Source: Thalassobacter stenotrophicus (GTDB lineage Bacteria; Pseudomonadota; Alphaproteobacteria; Rhodobacterales; Rhodobacteraceae). From it: a stretch of 64,000 bases of DNA. The notes beneath the pieces were generated by a model. That model was given only the letters and a program-made list of their open reading frames with translations. It ran no database searches and was not told the DNA's origin. A program made the translations under genes and the position numbers. Below are positions 8,999 to 17,935 of the stretch, piece by piece (position 1 is the first letter of the stretch; every line of letters starts with the position of its first letter). The stretch covers positions 1-64,000 of the forward strand of contig NZ_CYRX01000031.1 of the NCBI RefSeq assembly GCF_001458315.1. Direction: 5' to 3'.

Positions 8999-9079
8999 GC
9001 CGCCTCCTACCGCGCGCCCCATTGCAGCGCAACGCCCGGCGGGTCTATGAACGGTGAAAACGTATCAGAAAGTCCGCCC

Positions 9080-9712
9080 ATGTCAGACGACCCCACACTT
9101 CCCGAACAGCCGCAGATCTATCTTGTGACGCCCCCCGCGTTTGAGCTGGAGACATTTCCGGACCTTTTGTCCGCCGTTTTGGACGTTCACGAGGTGGCCT
9201 GCCTGCGCCTCGCGCTTGCGACCAAGGACGAAAGCACCCTCGCCCGTGCCGCCGATAGCATCCGTGAACTGGCCCATGCCCGCGATCTGGCCGTGGTGAT
9301 CGACACGCATATCGGCTTGGTCGAGCGGTTGGGTCTTGATGGTGTGCACCTGACGGACGGCTCGCGCGCAGTGCGTAAGACACGGGCCGACTTGGGCGAA
9401 GATGCCATTGTGGGCGCGTTCTGCGGAACGTCCCGCCATGACGGTATGACTGCCGCCGAAGCCGGTGCCGACTACGTCAGCCTCGGCCCTGTGGGCAGCA
9501 GCGTTTTGGGCGATGGCAGCACCGCAGATTTTGACACGTTCGTTTGGTGGTCCGAGGTGATTGAGGTGCCAATCGTTGCCGAAGGTGCCTTGGATATCGC
9601 TTTGATCGAGGCGCTGGCTCCGCACACGGATTTCTTTGCAATCGGCGAAGAAATTTGGGCGACCGACGATCCGGCTGCTGCGATGAAGGCGCTTACTGCG
9701 CCGCTTCGCTAA
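9080..9712 (+). CDS. Divergent ThiE-like (thiamine phosphate synthase fold) protein
   Basis: The product is 210 aa from ATG 9080; ATG 9047 is an alternative start. It keeps the TIM-barrel layout of thiamine phosphate synthase: LGLDGVHLTDGS, GTSRHDGMTAAEAGADYVSLGP and PIVAEGALD near the end. However, the usual NDR segment before the central Asp is replaced by IDTH, and the QLR-x-K active-site strand reads LRLALATK. The pyrophosphate-site residues are therefore not conserved, so a genuine ThiE reaction is doubtful. No other thiamine genes are nearby. The 3' end overlaps olsA by 20 bp. Confidence 0.7.
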   Translation: MSDDPTLPEQPQIYLVTPPAFELETFPDLLSAVLDVHEVACLRLALATKDESTLARAADSIRELAHARDLAVVIDTHIGLVERLGLDGVHLTDGSRAVRKTRADLGEDAIVGAFCGTSRHDGMTAAEAGADYVSLGPVGSSVLGDGSTADFDTFVWWSEVIEVPIVAEGALDIALIEALAPHTDFFAIGEEIWATDDPAAAMKALTAPLR

Positions 9713-10532
9713 TCCCGTCTGCGGCGAGGCCTGCACGAATTGCGGCCTCGCACTGGCGCGCCAAGTCTTTGCGGCTGGTGACCTCGGCCGTTGCAATGGG
9801 CGCGTGGTAGCGCACCACAACTTGCCCCTGCTTTGGCGCGGCCAGCACCTTTAGCAGGTGGCTGCCAAAGCTCATATCACCCCACCAGCCGTAAAACGCA
9901 GGATCAGCGCCAGCCGGAGCGGTATACACAACCGACACCGGCTGTACCGCCATATCGCGCGGCACACCTGGCGCAAAGAACGCGGCAAAGAGCGTTGACT
10001 TGAAGGGAAGAACCCGGCGCCCGTCCGTGGATGTGCCTTCGGGAAAGAACAACAGTTTGTGCCCGGCAGATAGACGGTCTTCAAACACCTTTTGCTGGGC
10101 CTTTGCATCAGCGGCACGGCGGGCGATGAACACCGTTCCCGTCGCGCGCGCGAGCCAACCTATGCCCGGCCACCCAGCCACTTCAGCCTTTGACACGAAA
10201 TAAATCCGCTTGGACGCGTTGAGGGTAACGATATCAAGCCACGACGCGTGATTGGCCACAATCGCCCCATGGGCGGGCATGGGCGCGCCCTCAACCCGTC
10301 GCTGTATCCCGAGGATGACAAACGCCGCGATGCAAACCCCTTGGGTAATGTAGGGCGTCACGGGTCGGCTTACGCCACACAGTGGACGCTCAATCAGGCG
10401 CACGAGTAGCAAAAGGATCAGCCCACCAAACGTGACACAGCCAAGCACCAGCCCCCGCGAAATCACGCGCAGCCAACCCGCTGCACCGAAAGGGGTTTGG
10501 ACTGGGCGCTCACCGTTGTCCCATGGGGTCAT
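9693..10532 (-). CDS. olsA: 1-acyl-glycerol-3-phosphate / lyso-ornithine lipid acyltransferase
   Basis: The 279-aa membrane-associated acyltransferase has the PlsC motifs NHASWLD (catalytic His-x4-Asp) and FPEGTSTDG (acceptor binding), plus an N-terminal hydrophobic segment GLVLGCVTFGGLILLLLV. ATG 10532 overlaps the stop of the upstream gene in an ATGA arrangement. Because that neighbour is OlsB-like, this enzyme most likely adds the second acyl chain to lyso-ornithine lipid, though a PlsC role in phosphatidic acid synthesis cannot be excluded. Confidence 0.85.
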   Translation of the reverse strand: MTPWDNGERPVQTPFGAAGWLRVISRGLVLGCVTFGGLILLLLVRLIERPLCGVSRPVTPYITQGVCIAAFVILGIQRRVEGAPMPAHGAIVANHASWLDIVTLNASKRIYFVSKAEVAGWPGIGWLARATGTVFIARRAADAKAQQKVFEDRLSAGHKLLFFPEGTSTDGRRVLPFKSTLFAAFFAPGVPRDMAVQPVSVVYTAPAGADPAFYGWWGDMSFGSHLLKVLAAPKQGQVVVRYHAPIATAEVTSRKDLARQCEAAIRAGLAADGISEAAQ

Positions 10533-11296
10533 GGCCGATCCTTCCGCATGTAAAGTGCCCGCTGCTTTTCCGACAGATTGTCGATGTCGAGCACGAGGCA
10601 AACATCCGTCGTGTTAAACCGATGATCCACCCAAGCCCCCGCCCCGACGCACCCGCCCAAACGTAAGTACGCTTTGATCAGGGATGGCACGGCGCGCAGG
10701 GCTGCGGGGCGATCAATCTGTGCCTCGGGCAGCCGGTTCATATCCACCGCGTGAGGGGCCCTTGCGATGGGGCGCAGTTGAGAAGGCGCAAGATGCCGGT
10801 GGTGCAACAGCGACAGGGGGGCGGCCAAAGCCTCCGGGTCGGTGCCGTGAAATGAGGCAACACCAAAGAGAATTTCAACCTCACGCGTCAGGACCAAATC
10901 CGCGAGAGCCTGCCACAAGAGCATCATGCCAACACCGCCGCGATAGTCCAAATGCAAACAAGATCGTCCTAATTCCAGCACCTTCCGACCCGTCGTTAAG
11001 AGCGGTGTCAGGTCGTACTCACTGGCGGTGTACCAACCGCCCGCCTGCTTGGCCTGCGGGGCCATCATCAGGCGGTAAACGCCAACAACCGGGTCAGGCG
11101 CGCGGGTATGATCCAGCAAAAGCAGATGCTCAGCGTGATCATCGAAGGCGTCTTGTTCAAGCCGCGCGTCGTGATCCACCATCGTGCCGTCACCGCCCAA
11201 TTCTGCCACAAATACCTCATACCGTAGCCGTTGTGCGGCGCGGATATCCTCGGGGCTTGTTGCGAGGCGCGTTTCAAAGCGTGGCGTGGGGGACAT
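10529..11296 (-). CDS. olsB: OlsB-type L-ornithine N-alpha-acyltransferase
   Basis: The 255-aa GNAT-like protein carries the family blocks RLATSPEDIRAAQRLRYEVF, VVGVYRLMMAP, VLELGRSCLHLDYRGG and LVLTREVEILFGVASFHGTD, typical of OlsB/hemolysin-like acyltransferases. It would transfer a 3-hydroxyacyl chain from ACP to ornithine, the first step of ornithine-lipid synthesis at the inner membrane. ATG 11296 (MSPTPRF) is preferred over 11365 because homology begins right after it. It is translationally coupled to olsA by a 4-bp overlap. Such lipids replace phospholipids under phosphate limitation, which fits the phosphorus genes elsewhere in the window, but linkage is not shown. Confidence 0.88.
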   Translation of the reverse strand: MSPTPRFETRLATSPEDIRAAQRLRYEVFVAELGGDGTMVDHDARLEQDAFDDHAEHLLLLDHTRAPDPVVGVYRLMMAPQAKQAGGWYTASEYDLTPLLTTGRKVLELGRSCLHLDYRGGVGMMLLWQALADLVLTREVEILFGVASFHGTDPEALAAPLSLLHHRHLAPSQLRPIARAPHAVDMNRLPEAQIDRPAALRAVPSLIKAYLRLGGCVGAGAWVDHRFNTTDVCLVLDIDNLSEKQRALYMRKDRP

Positions 11297-11456
11297 TGAT
11301 GATGGGCTCGGGACATTTGTTGCACCGGGTGTATCAGACACCCGACAGGATGCAACGCGACGCAAAGTTGTGATCGTGATTGGGCCAACGCCCCTCGCCG
11401 TGGTAACTTTACGTTAACCTTTATGGGCGACACACATTCTCAGCCGCGGGGTGCGG

Positions 11457-11642
11457 CTACATATCATAAACTGGAATGAGCATTACCTTGGCACTGTCAA
11501 TCACCACCTTGCCTTCTTCTTCAAAGTTGACCGTGACACGCCCGCCAATGTTGGATTGGACTTGCCCAATCCCCCACTCCGGTGCCTGCGGATGGCGGAC
11601 CAACTGGCCGGGCTCAAGCAGTGCATTCATTTCTAAAGACAT
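11457..11642 (-). CDS. DUF3553 small protein
   Basis: The 61-aa protein has the compact beta pattern of DUF3553: LLEPGQLVRHPQAPEWGIGQ, then VQSNIGGRVTVNFEEEGKVV. These resemble the CarD/UvrD-like Tudor-type module, but no function is established. ATG 11642 has AAAGG upstream; a longer frame from 11735 has no support. Its start codon lies only 12 bp from the divergent chpT start, so the two mRNAs must overlap in antisense. Confidence 0.8.
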   Translation of the reverse strand: MSLEMNALLEPGQLVRHPQAPEWGIGQVQSNIGGRVTVNFEEEGKVVIDSAKVMLIPVYDM

Positions 11643-11654
11643 GGGAGACCTTTC

Positions 11655-12281
11655 ATGACCGATACAACCGAACGCCCTCTTGCCGATACTCAGAATGCCG
11701 ATTTGGCAGGACTGGTGGGCTCTCGGCTTTGTCATGATCTGATTAGCCCTATTGGCGCAATTGGCAATGGCCTTGAACTGTTGGAACTGTCGGGCAGCGC
11801 ACCCACAGAAGAAATCGCGCTGATCCGCGCATCAGTACAGGCCGCGTCTGCACGCATCTCCTTCTTTCGCATCGCTTTTGGCGCCGTAAGGGGCGAGCAA
11901 TTGATCAGCGCCCGTGAGGTCAGCACAACCCTGAACGCCATGTTTGACGGCAGCAGAACAAAGGTGTCTTGGGCGGTTGAGGAGAGCTATTCACGCACGG
12001 AAGTGCGGCTCGCGTTTTTGGCCATCGCCTGCCTTGAATCCGCGATGGCATGGGGGGGCATCATTGAGGTTCGCAGATCTCGTGACGCGTGGGTCCTGCA
12101 CGCCACCGCAGAGCGGCTGAAAATAGAAGAACCCCTGTGGGACACTCTGCGGAGGACACGCTCCAACGCAGAAATCACGGGCGCCACGGTTCAGTTTGGC
12201 TTGCTCGCGCAAACCGCGCTGGAAACACGCAGGCCCGTGTCAGTCACACTCTCGGATGGTTCGATTTCCCTGCTCGTTTAG
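11655..12281 (+). CDS. chpT: ChpT-type histidine phosphotransferase
   Basis: The 208-aa protein matches ChpT (DUF2328): an H-box helix GSRLCHDLISPIGAIGNGLE with His27 as the phosphorylated residue, then a degenerate Bergerat-like domain without ATP-binding boxes. In alphaproteobacteria ChpT moves phosphate from CckA to CtrA and CpdR, controlling cell cycle, motility and gene-transfer-agent production. Neither cckA nor ctrA is in the window. GGGAGA at 11642-11647, inside the divergent gene's start codon, acts as the ribosome site. Confidence 0.9.
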   Translation: MTDTTERPLADTQNADLAGLVGSRLCHDLISPIGAIGNGLELLELSGSAPTEEIALIRASVQAASARISFFRIAFGAVRGEQLISAREVSTTLNAMFDGSRTKVSWAVEESYSRTEVRLAFLAIACLESAMAWGGIIEVRRSRDAWVLHATAERLKIEEPLWDTLRRTRSNAEITGATVQFGLLAQTALETRRPVSVTLSDGSISLLV

Positions 12282-12303
12282 CGAGCAGGTCAAAGGTTAA
12301 GCG

Positions 12304-12329
12304 GGTCGCGCAAAGGTTAAAGCGCGACC
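12304..12329. terminator. Convergent-gene hairpin
   Basis: GGTCGCGC (12304-12311) pairs perfectly with GCGCGACC (12322-12329) across a 10-nt loop. It sits after chpT and overlaps the stop of the convergent carbonic anhydrase gene. No T-tract follows, so it may act only as a transcript-end stabiliser. Confidence 0.4.
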
Positions 12330-12838
12330 ATCCCATCCCGAAAGCGCCGCGCGTTGGCTTGATACCGCTCTGCGGACTTGATCAAGTTGGCGCGCACGGA
12401 TGGATTAAGCTCTTTGACGACTTTTCCGGGGCTGCCCAGTACCATTGAACCAGGTGGGATTTCCTTACCCTCAGTCACCAGGGCCCCGGCACCGATCAGG
12501 CTACCGGCGCCAATCTTGGCCCCATTCAAGATGATAGCCCCCATGCCGATCAACGCCCCCTCACCGATTTCGCAGCCGTGCAGGATCGCCTTATGCCCGA
12601 TTGTACAATTTGCGCCGATAACAAGTGGATAGCCCATATCGGTATGAAGCACGCAGGCCTCTTGGATATTGCTGCCGGCGCCGACAGTAATCCGCTCATT
12701 ATCGCCCCGCAGCGTCGAGCCGAACCAAACAGAGCTGTCCGTAGAAAGGGTAATCTTGCCAATAATGTTGGCATCCGGCGCGACCCAAGCGGTGGGGTCA
12801 ATCTCGGGGTGAACATCGTCTAGCGCGAAAATTGTCAT
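12317..12838 (-). CDS. Gamma-carbonic anhydrase family protein (hexapeptide repeat)
   Basis: The 173-aa protein folds as a left-handed beta helix with hexapeptide repeats ([23 protein letters not shown]). The zinc histidines sit in EACVLHTD and [10 protein letters not shown]. Relatives include CaiE/YrdA-type proteins and gamma-carbonic anhydrases; whether this member hydrates CO2 is not decided by sequence. Its start overlaps gmk by 4 bp (ATGA), forming a yicC-gmk-CA operon. The DabAB carbon pump at 40-44 kb is a separate locus. Confidence 0.85.
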   Translation of the reverse strand: MTIFALDDVHPEIDPTAWVAPDANIIGKITLSTDSSVWFGSTLRGDNERITVGAGSNIQEACVLHTDMGYPLVIGANCTIGHKAILHGCEIGEGALIGMGAIILNGAKIGAGSLIGAGALVTEGKEIPPGSMVLGSPGKVVKELNPSVRANLIKSAERYQANARRFRDGMVAL

Positions 12839-13503
12839 GTTACTCTCTCCCTGAATTCTGCGTTCAACTCGCGTACAAACCCGGCCAAGCCCGGTTGCCT
12901 GTCACGGTGAAGTCTTTCGGCAGTCAAAATCGTTTTCAGCTTTTCCTCGGTCTCATCTATATCTTCGTTGACGAGAACATAATCGTACTCGGCCCAGTGG
13001 CTAATCTCAGCCTCTGATTGCGCCATTCGGGTCGCGATCACGTCGGGGCTGTCTTGGCCACGCGCCCGCAACCGGCGGTCAAGCTCTGCGATCGAGGGGG
13101 GAAGAATGAAAATTGAAACAACGTCCTTAGACAAGGTCGAGTTTCGAACCTGTTGCCCACCTTGCCAATCGATATCAAAAATCACATCGCGCCCGGCTTC
13201 GATTGCCTCTTGAACCGGGGCACGGGGGCTGCCGTAAAGATTGCCGAATACCTCTGCGTGCTCCAACATTTCTCCCGCATCGATCATGTCCTCAAAATCC
13301 GCGCGCTCGCGAAAGTAATATTCGCGTCCGTCCAATTCACCCGGACGTGGCGGGCGCGTGGTAGCCGACACCGAAAAACTTAACGATGCATCCCACGCCA
13401 TTAACCTACCCGCGAGGGTCGATTTTCCAGCACCCGATGGGGAAGACAGAATGATCAGAAGACCGCGGCGTGTGCCCGCCAATGAGGTTTGATTACTCGA
13501 CAT
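12835..13503 (-). CDS. gmk: Guanylate kinase
   Basis: The 222-aa protein has the P-loop [10 protein letters not shown] (about residues 20-29), the GMP-binding block [20 protein letters not shown] and the lid region [20 protein letters not shown]. It phosphorylates GMP to GDP with ATP. It overlaps yicC upstream by 11 bp and the carbonic anhydrase gene downstream by 4 bp, so the three are translationally coupled. Confidence 0.96.
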   Translation of the reverse strand: MSSNQTSLAGTRRGLLIILSSPSGAGKSTLAGRLMAWDASLSFSVSATTRPPRPGELDGREYYFRERADFEDMIDAGEMLEHAEVFGNLYGSPRAPVQEAIEAGRDVIFDIDWQGGQQVRNSTLSKDVVSIFILPPSIAELDRRLRARGQDSPDVIATRMAQSEAEISHWAEYDYVLVNEDIDETEEKLKTILTAERLHRDRQPGLAGFVRELNAEFRERVT

Positions 13504-14371
13504 TTTGTACCTGTTCTCGCATTTGATCGATCACCGTCTTGAGGCTCAGACCGACCTCCGTCAACGCGGAAAACTGCGCTTTTGAACACATAGTGTTCGC
13601 CTCACGATTAAATTCCTGGGTTAAGAAGTCGAATTTGCGGCCAACAGGCCCGTCAATTTCCAACAACGCGCGCGCGGCGATGACGTGGGCGCGAAGGCGG
13701 TCTATTTCCTCGGTCACGTCCGCCTTTACGGCCAATGCGGCGATGTCATGCGCAGTCTTTTCCGGGTCGGCGTTGGCCTCTTGCACCCGCGCGACAGCTT
13801 CAGCGAAAACCTTGGCCATGTGGTCAGATCGCGCCTGAGCCAAATCAACGGCCGCGTCAGTTAAGCGTTCGATTTCATCGACTTGAGCCGAAAGGATGCC
13901 GCGCAACGCGGCGCCCTCTTCGGCCCGCATTAAGTTGAAGCTTTCGATCAAGTTAGCGAGGTCCGAGATCAGAACCTCAAGCGGGACAGTCACGATTGCC
14001 CCGGTGCCGACCTCAAGCACGCCGCGCAGCCCCAGTATGTCGGCCGCAGACATCGGCGCGAGGGTCATACCATGCGCATGCGCCTCTGCTTCCACGTTCT
14101 TCAGAGAGGTTAACACAGCCGACAAGGCATCAGGACTTACGCGCAGCGGCGCATCGCCCCCCGCCGGGGTCACTTTGAGCGAAAGACTGACGTTGCCCCG
14201 AGCCACAGCGGCGCTGAGGGCTGCGCGCACCTCTTTCTCCAATCCATCGACGCCATCGGGCAATCGAACACGAATATCGAGCCCACGGGCATTTACGCTG
14301 CGCACGTCCCAACTGCGGTGACTGTGCTCATCTCTGCGCTCCAACGCCGCAAAGCCGGTCATCGACTTCAT
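13493..14371 (-). CDS. yicC: YicC-family endoribonuclease
   Basis: The 292-aa protein starts with [13 protein letters not shown] and ends in the DUF1732 block [21 protein letters not shown], both diagnostic of YicC/YloC. The family has been shown to be a metal-dependent RNase in other bacteria. It sits directly upstream of gmk, the conserved neighbourhood for this gene, with an 11-bp overlap. Confidence 0.92.
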   Translation of the reverse strand: MKSMTGFAALERRDEHSHRSWDVRSVNARGLDIRVRLPDGVDGLEKEVRAALSAAVARGNVSLSLKVTPAGGDAPLRVSPDALSAVLTSLKNVEAEAHAHGMTLAPMSAADILGLRGVLEVGTGAIVTVPLEVLISDLANLIESFNLMRAEEGAALRGILSAQVDEIERLTDAAVDLAQARSDHMAKVFAEAVARVQEANADPEKTAHDIAALAVKADVTEEIDRLRAHVIAARALLEIDGPVGRKFDFLTQEFNREANTMCSKAQFSALTEVGLSLKTVIDQMREQVQNVE

Positions 14372-14572
14372 AGGTGTCTCCCCCTGCGGTTACCGTAACC
14401 TGCCATACCCTCAGGCCTATCAGAGAACAACGTTTACCCTTTTCAAAGTCGTTAACCATTGGTGAAGAAATTAGCGCTAATTTTTATTAACTCGTGTTAA
14501 ATCGAGGGCCGGAAAGTTTAACGAGTGGTTTCTGAGGTCTTTCACAGAGGCTTTGAAAAAGGTGCTGCGCTG

Positions 14573-15304
14573 ATGCAAAATTCAATCGATGGTCGCGGTG
14601 AGGCGGCGTGGAGCTTTTTGACCCAACGGCTCACAAGAACCAGCAAAACGTTTGGCGACGTGCTGCGATATTGGAATGCTTTGCGTGTCGGGACCGACCT
14701 GCCCGCGCGGTCCGATCTGGACCCTCGGGTGATCCAAACGGCCTTGGCCAACGCCTTCATTTTGGACCGAACGCGTCCCGGCACCATTCGGATTCGTGTC
14801 GCTGGCGGTCATATGAACGATCTGATGGGAATGGAAGTCCGTGGCATGCCAATCCGTGCATTCTTTGACCTGTTGGAACGTCGCCGATTGATGGATTTGG
14901 TGGAAACGGTCTTTACCAAGCCGGCTCTGTTAGAACTCGACCTTGTGTCGAACAATCGGTCTGGGCCGATCATCGAAGGCAAAATGCTGATCCTGCCCAT
15001 GCGCGATGCCGCAGGGAATGTTAACAAGGCGCTTGGGTGCCTGGTGACCCATGGTGATATCGGACAAACGCCCCGTCGGTTTCGCATTCAACGCGATGTT
15101 GTGACCCCGATTGTCGTGACACAAACCCCCAAACCTGCGCCCGCGATGGCGGGATTTAATGAGCCTGCGACTTCGTTTGAGGCTCGGCCAACGGGCGCGG
15201 CATCGACGCCAAATACCGGTATTGACGGCACCCCCCACATCCCGACGGATCTAGAGGCCGCATCCAAACCGGGGCCGGTCCCATGGCTTAGGATCGTCCG
15301 CTAA
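14573..15304 (+). CDS. PAS-domain protein (PAS_5 type)
   Basis: The product is 243 aa from ATG 14573, with AAGGTG a few bases upstream; GTG 14525 is an alternative giving 259 aa. The first 160 residues match the alphaproteobacterial PAS_5 pattern: LPARSDLDPRVI, FILDRTRPGTIRIRVAGGHM, then a hydrophobic core ending LGCLVTHGD. The remaining 80 residues are Pro/Thr-rich and low in complexity. There is no enzymatic output domain, so it is probably a sensory or scaffolding protein. Its ligand is unknown. Confidence 0.75.
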   Translation: MQNSIDGRGEAAWSFLTQRLTRTSKTFGDVLRYWNALRVGTDLPARSDLDPRVIQTALANAFILDRTRPGTIRIRVAGGHMNDLMGMEVRGMPIRAFFDLLERRRLMDLVETVFTKPALLELDLVSNNRSGPIIEGKMLILPMRDAAGNVNKALGCLVTHGDIGQTPRRFRIQRDVVTPIVVTQTPKPAPAMAGFNEPATSFEARPTGAASTPNTGIDGTPHIPTDLEAASKPGPVPWLRIVR

Positions 15305-15327
15305 ACCTTTGGCAAATCGCAAGAAAA

Positions 15328-15350
15328 AAGGCGCGTACGAGACGCGCCTT
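15328..15350 (-). terminator. Rho-independent terminator of the DAHP synthase gene
   Basis: AAGGCGCGT (15328-15336) and ACGCGCCTT (15342-15350) form a 9-bp perfect stem with a 5-nt loop. Read on the minus strand the stem is followed by a T-run (15327-15324), so it ends minus-strand transcripts from the DAHP synthase gene; it may also catch transcripts of the PAS gene. Confidence 0.75.
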
Positions 15351-15355
15351 CATTT

Positions 15356-15393
15356 GTCAGACAATTGATCGCAACCGACCCCAATTGTCTGAC
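15356..15393. repeat. 12-bp perfect inverted repeat between convergent genes
   Basis: GTCAGACAATTG (15356-15367) and CAATTGTCTGAC (15382-15393) are exact reverse complements with a 14-nt spacer. The left arm with flanking bases also contains TTGTCAGACAA, which fits the T-x-GTC-x-GAC-x-A pattern of FadR-subfamily GntR operators. It may be a second hairpin or a regulator site; its position after two genes argues for the former. Confidence 0.45.
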
Positions 15394-15407
15394 CTTTGAT
15401 ATATGCC

Positions 15408-16769
15408 TTAAACGGCGGCGCGACGCGCTTCACGCGTGCGTTGCAGTTCTTCGGCCACGAGAAACGCAAGTTCCAGCGACTGGCTGGCATTCAAACGCGG
15501 ATCACACGCCGTGTGATAGCGCGACGACAGATCTTCATCCGTGACTGCGCGAACGCCGCCCGTGCATTCCGTCACATCCTGACCCGTCATCTCAAAATGA
15601 ACGCCGCCAGGAACTGTGCCTTCCGCATTATGGATCGCAAAGAACTCTTGGACTTCGCGCAACACGCTCTCAAACGGGCGTGTTTTGAACCCAGTCGAAG
15701 ATTTGATCGTGTTGCCGTGCATCGGGTCACAGGTCCAGACGACTTTTGCGCCCTCTTCCCGAACCGTTTTGATCAAACGCGGCAAATGCTCACCCACGTT
15801 GCCTGCACCAAAACGCGCAATCAGCGTCAAACGCCCAGCTTCGTTTTCGGGGTTCAGCTTCGCCATCAGAACCTTGAGGTCCTCCGGCGTTGTGGTCGGG
15901 CCGCATTTCAACCCAATTGGGTTCTGAACACCACGGCAGAATTCAACATGGGCGCCGTCGGGCTGACGGGTACGATCCCCGATCCAAATCATGTGACCGG
16001 AACCAGCAATCCATTTGCCCGAGGTGCTGTCCAAACGGCACAGCGCCTCTTCATACTCAAGCAACAAAGCTTCATGGCTGGTGTAGAAATCAACTGTGCT
16101 GAGTTCAGCGTTGTTTTCTGCGGTCAGCCCCGCCGCCGTCATGAAATCAAGCGAGTCTTGGATCGCGTTGGCCATGTCGCGGTAGCGCGCCGACCAATCA
16201 TCGGTGGTGCCCAGCGTCCATGCGTGGACCTGATGGATGTCTGCATAGCCGCCCTTGGAGAACGCGCGCAACAGGTTGAGCGAGGCAGCCGCTTGTGTGT
16301 AAGCTTGCAGCATTTTGTCGGGGTTCGGAATGCGGGCTTCCGGTGTGAAATCCAGCTCATTGATGATGTCACCGCGGTAGCTGGGCAGCTCAACACCATT
16401 TTTCACCTCGGTGGGTGCCGAACGTGGCTTGGCAAACTGACCCGCCATACGGCCAATTTTAACCACGGGCACTTTTGCGCCGTACGTCAGCACCATCGCC
16501 ATCTGCAACATGACCTTAAAGGTGTCGCGGATGTTATCAGCGGAAAACTCCGCAAAGCTTTCGGCGCAATCGCCCCCCTGAAGCAGGAAGCCTTTACCTT
16601 CGGACACGTCCGCCAATGCACGGCGCAGCCTGCGGGCCTCACCTGCGAAAACCAGTGGAGGATAGCTGCCAAGCTTGCCCTCTGCAGCCGACAAAGCGGC
16701 TGGGTCGGTATACTCAGGCATCTGCACCCGAGGTTTGTTCCGCCAGTCTGTTTTGCTCCACGGTGTCAT
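15408..16769 (-). CDS. aroG: Class II 3-deoxy-7-phosphoheptulonate synthase
   Basis: The 453-aa protein is a plant-like (type II) DAHP synthase: [54 protein letters not shown] and [18 protein letters not shown] are diagnostic, with the Cys of GGDCAE and the late His and Glu as metal ligands. It condenses PEP with erythrose-4-phosphate to open the shikimate pathway. ATG 16769 is chosen for its GAGGAA site. A terminator follows at 15350-15328. Confidence 0.95.
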   Translation of the reverse strand: MTPWSKTDWRNKPRVQMPEYTDPAALSAAEGKLGSYPPLVFAGEARRLRRALADVSEGKGFLLQGGDCAESFAEFSADNIRDTFKVMLQMAMVLTYGAKVPVVKIGRMAGQFAKPRSAPTEVKNGVELPSYRGDIINELDFTPEARIPNPDKMLQAYTQAAASLNLLRAFSKGGYADIHQVHAWTLGTTDDWSARYRDMANAIQDSLDFMTAAGLTAENNAELSTVDFYTSHEALLLEYEEALCRLDSTSGKWIAGSGHMIWIGDRTRQPDGAHVEFCRGVQNPIGLKCGPTTTPEDLKVLMAKLNPENEAGRLTLIARFGAGNVGEHLPRLIKTVREEGAKVVWTCDPMHGNTIKSSTGFKTRPFESVLREVQEFFAIHNAEGTVPGGVHFEMTGQDVTECTGGVRAVTDEDLSSRYHTACDPRLNASQSLELAFLVAEELQRTREARRAAV

Positions 16770-16952
16770 AGCCGCATTCCTCTTGTAAAAGCGCCCCATC
16801 GATGAGGCCCCAACTGTATAGCCCGATGATTTTTATTCCGCCAGACGTCCTTTACGCATGAACCGGGCTTGTCAGCGCTAGAAAATCCTGTTTTGCGTAA
16901 ATTTCACTGCGCGCGGGAGAACGCGGGAGCGATAAGAAAAGGGAGGCCGGTC

Positions 16953-17930
16953 ATGGTCATACAGCCAGCCAAAACAGAACGGCCACGCCACTTTGTGTTT
17001 GTGCTTTTGCCTAACTTTTCGATGCTCAGCTTTGCCTGCGCGATCGAGGCCTTTCGGATCGCTAACCGCATGGCGGAGCGTGAACTTTACTCTTGGACGC
17101 TTGCGGCTGAGGGCGGCGAAACGGTTCAATGTTCAAGCGGCATCACCTATCAGGTTGACCAAGACCTTGAGGAAACAAACCGAGACGACACAGTGTTGCT
17201 GTGCGGTGGTATTGGGGTCCAAGAATCAAGCACCAAACGACTGCTTAACTGGATCAGGCGGGAAGCACGTCGTGGTGTAACGCTTGGAGGGCTTTGCACG
17301 GCGGCCTATACCTTGGCCAAAGCCGGGCTGTTGGACGGGAAAAAAGCCACCATCCACTGGGAAAACCAAGACAGCTTTCTTGAAGAGTTTCAGGAAGTCG
17401 ACCTGACCAAATCGGTGTTTGTGATTGATGGCAACCGGATCACAACGGCGGGGGGCACGTCCTCCATCGATCTGATGCTAAAAATTATTGCGCAGGATCA
17501 TGGCGAGGACCTCGCGAGTCTCACGGCCGATCAGCTGATCTATTCCTCTATCCGGACGGACCAAGACACGCAGCGCCTGTCGATCCCGACGCGTATTGGC
17601 GTGCGCCACCCCAAGCTAAGCGCCGTCATCCGCAAGATGGAGCAGAACATCGAAGAGCCGATCTCGCCTTCGGTTCTGGCCCAAGAGGTTGCGATGTCGA
17701 CCCGGCAGCTTGAGCGTCTGTTTCGCCGATACCTCAACCGTTCGCCCAAGCGGTATTATATGGAAATTCGCCTCTCCAAGGCGCGCAACCTGTTGATGCA
17801 GACAGACATGAGTGTGATCAACGTTGCACTGGCCTGTGGTTTTGCCTCGCCCTCGCACTTTTCCAAGTGTTACCGTGCGCATTACAACACCACCCCCTAT
17901 CGGGAGCGCGGCACCCAAACGACGCGCTAA
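16953..17930 (+). CDS. GlxA-family (DJ-1/PfpI plus AraC) transcriptional regulator
   Basis: The 325-aa protein joins an N-terminal DJ-1/PfpI-like domain (HFVFVLLPNFSMLSFACAIE; LGGLCTAAYTLAKAGLLDG) to a C-terminal AraC double helix-turn-helix (SVLAQEVAMSTRQLERLFRR; GFASPSHFSKCYRAHYNTTP). The Cys in GGLCTAAY sits at the nucleophile position of the fold. Relatives include GbdR and CdhR, regulators of glycine betaine and carnitine use; the effector here is not predictable. ATG 16953 has GGGAGG 6 bp upstream, so the longer frame from 16869 is rejected. It ends 5 bp from the convergent kinase gene. Confidence 0.88.
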   Translation: MVIQPAKTERPRHFVFVLLPNFSMLSFACAIEAFRIANRMAERELYSWTLAAEGGETVQCSSGITYQVDQDLEETNRDDTVLLCGGIGVQESSTKRLLNWIRREARRGVTLGGLCTAAYTLAKAGLLDGKKATIHWENQDSFLEEFQEVDLTKSVFVIDGNRITTAGGTSSIDLMLKIIAQDHGEDLASLTADQLIYSSIRTDQDTQRLSIPTRIGVRHPKLSAVIRKMEQNIEEPISPSVLAQEVAMSTRQLERLFRRYLNRSPKRYYMEIRLSKARNLLMQTDMSVINVALACGFASPSHFSKCYRAHYNTTPYRERGTQTTR

Positions 17931-17935
17931 GGGTT

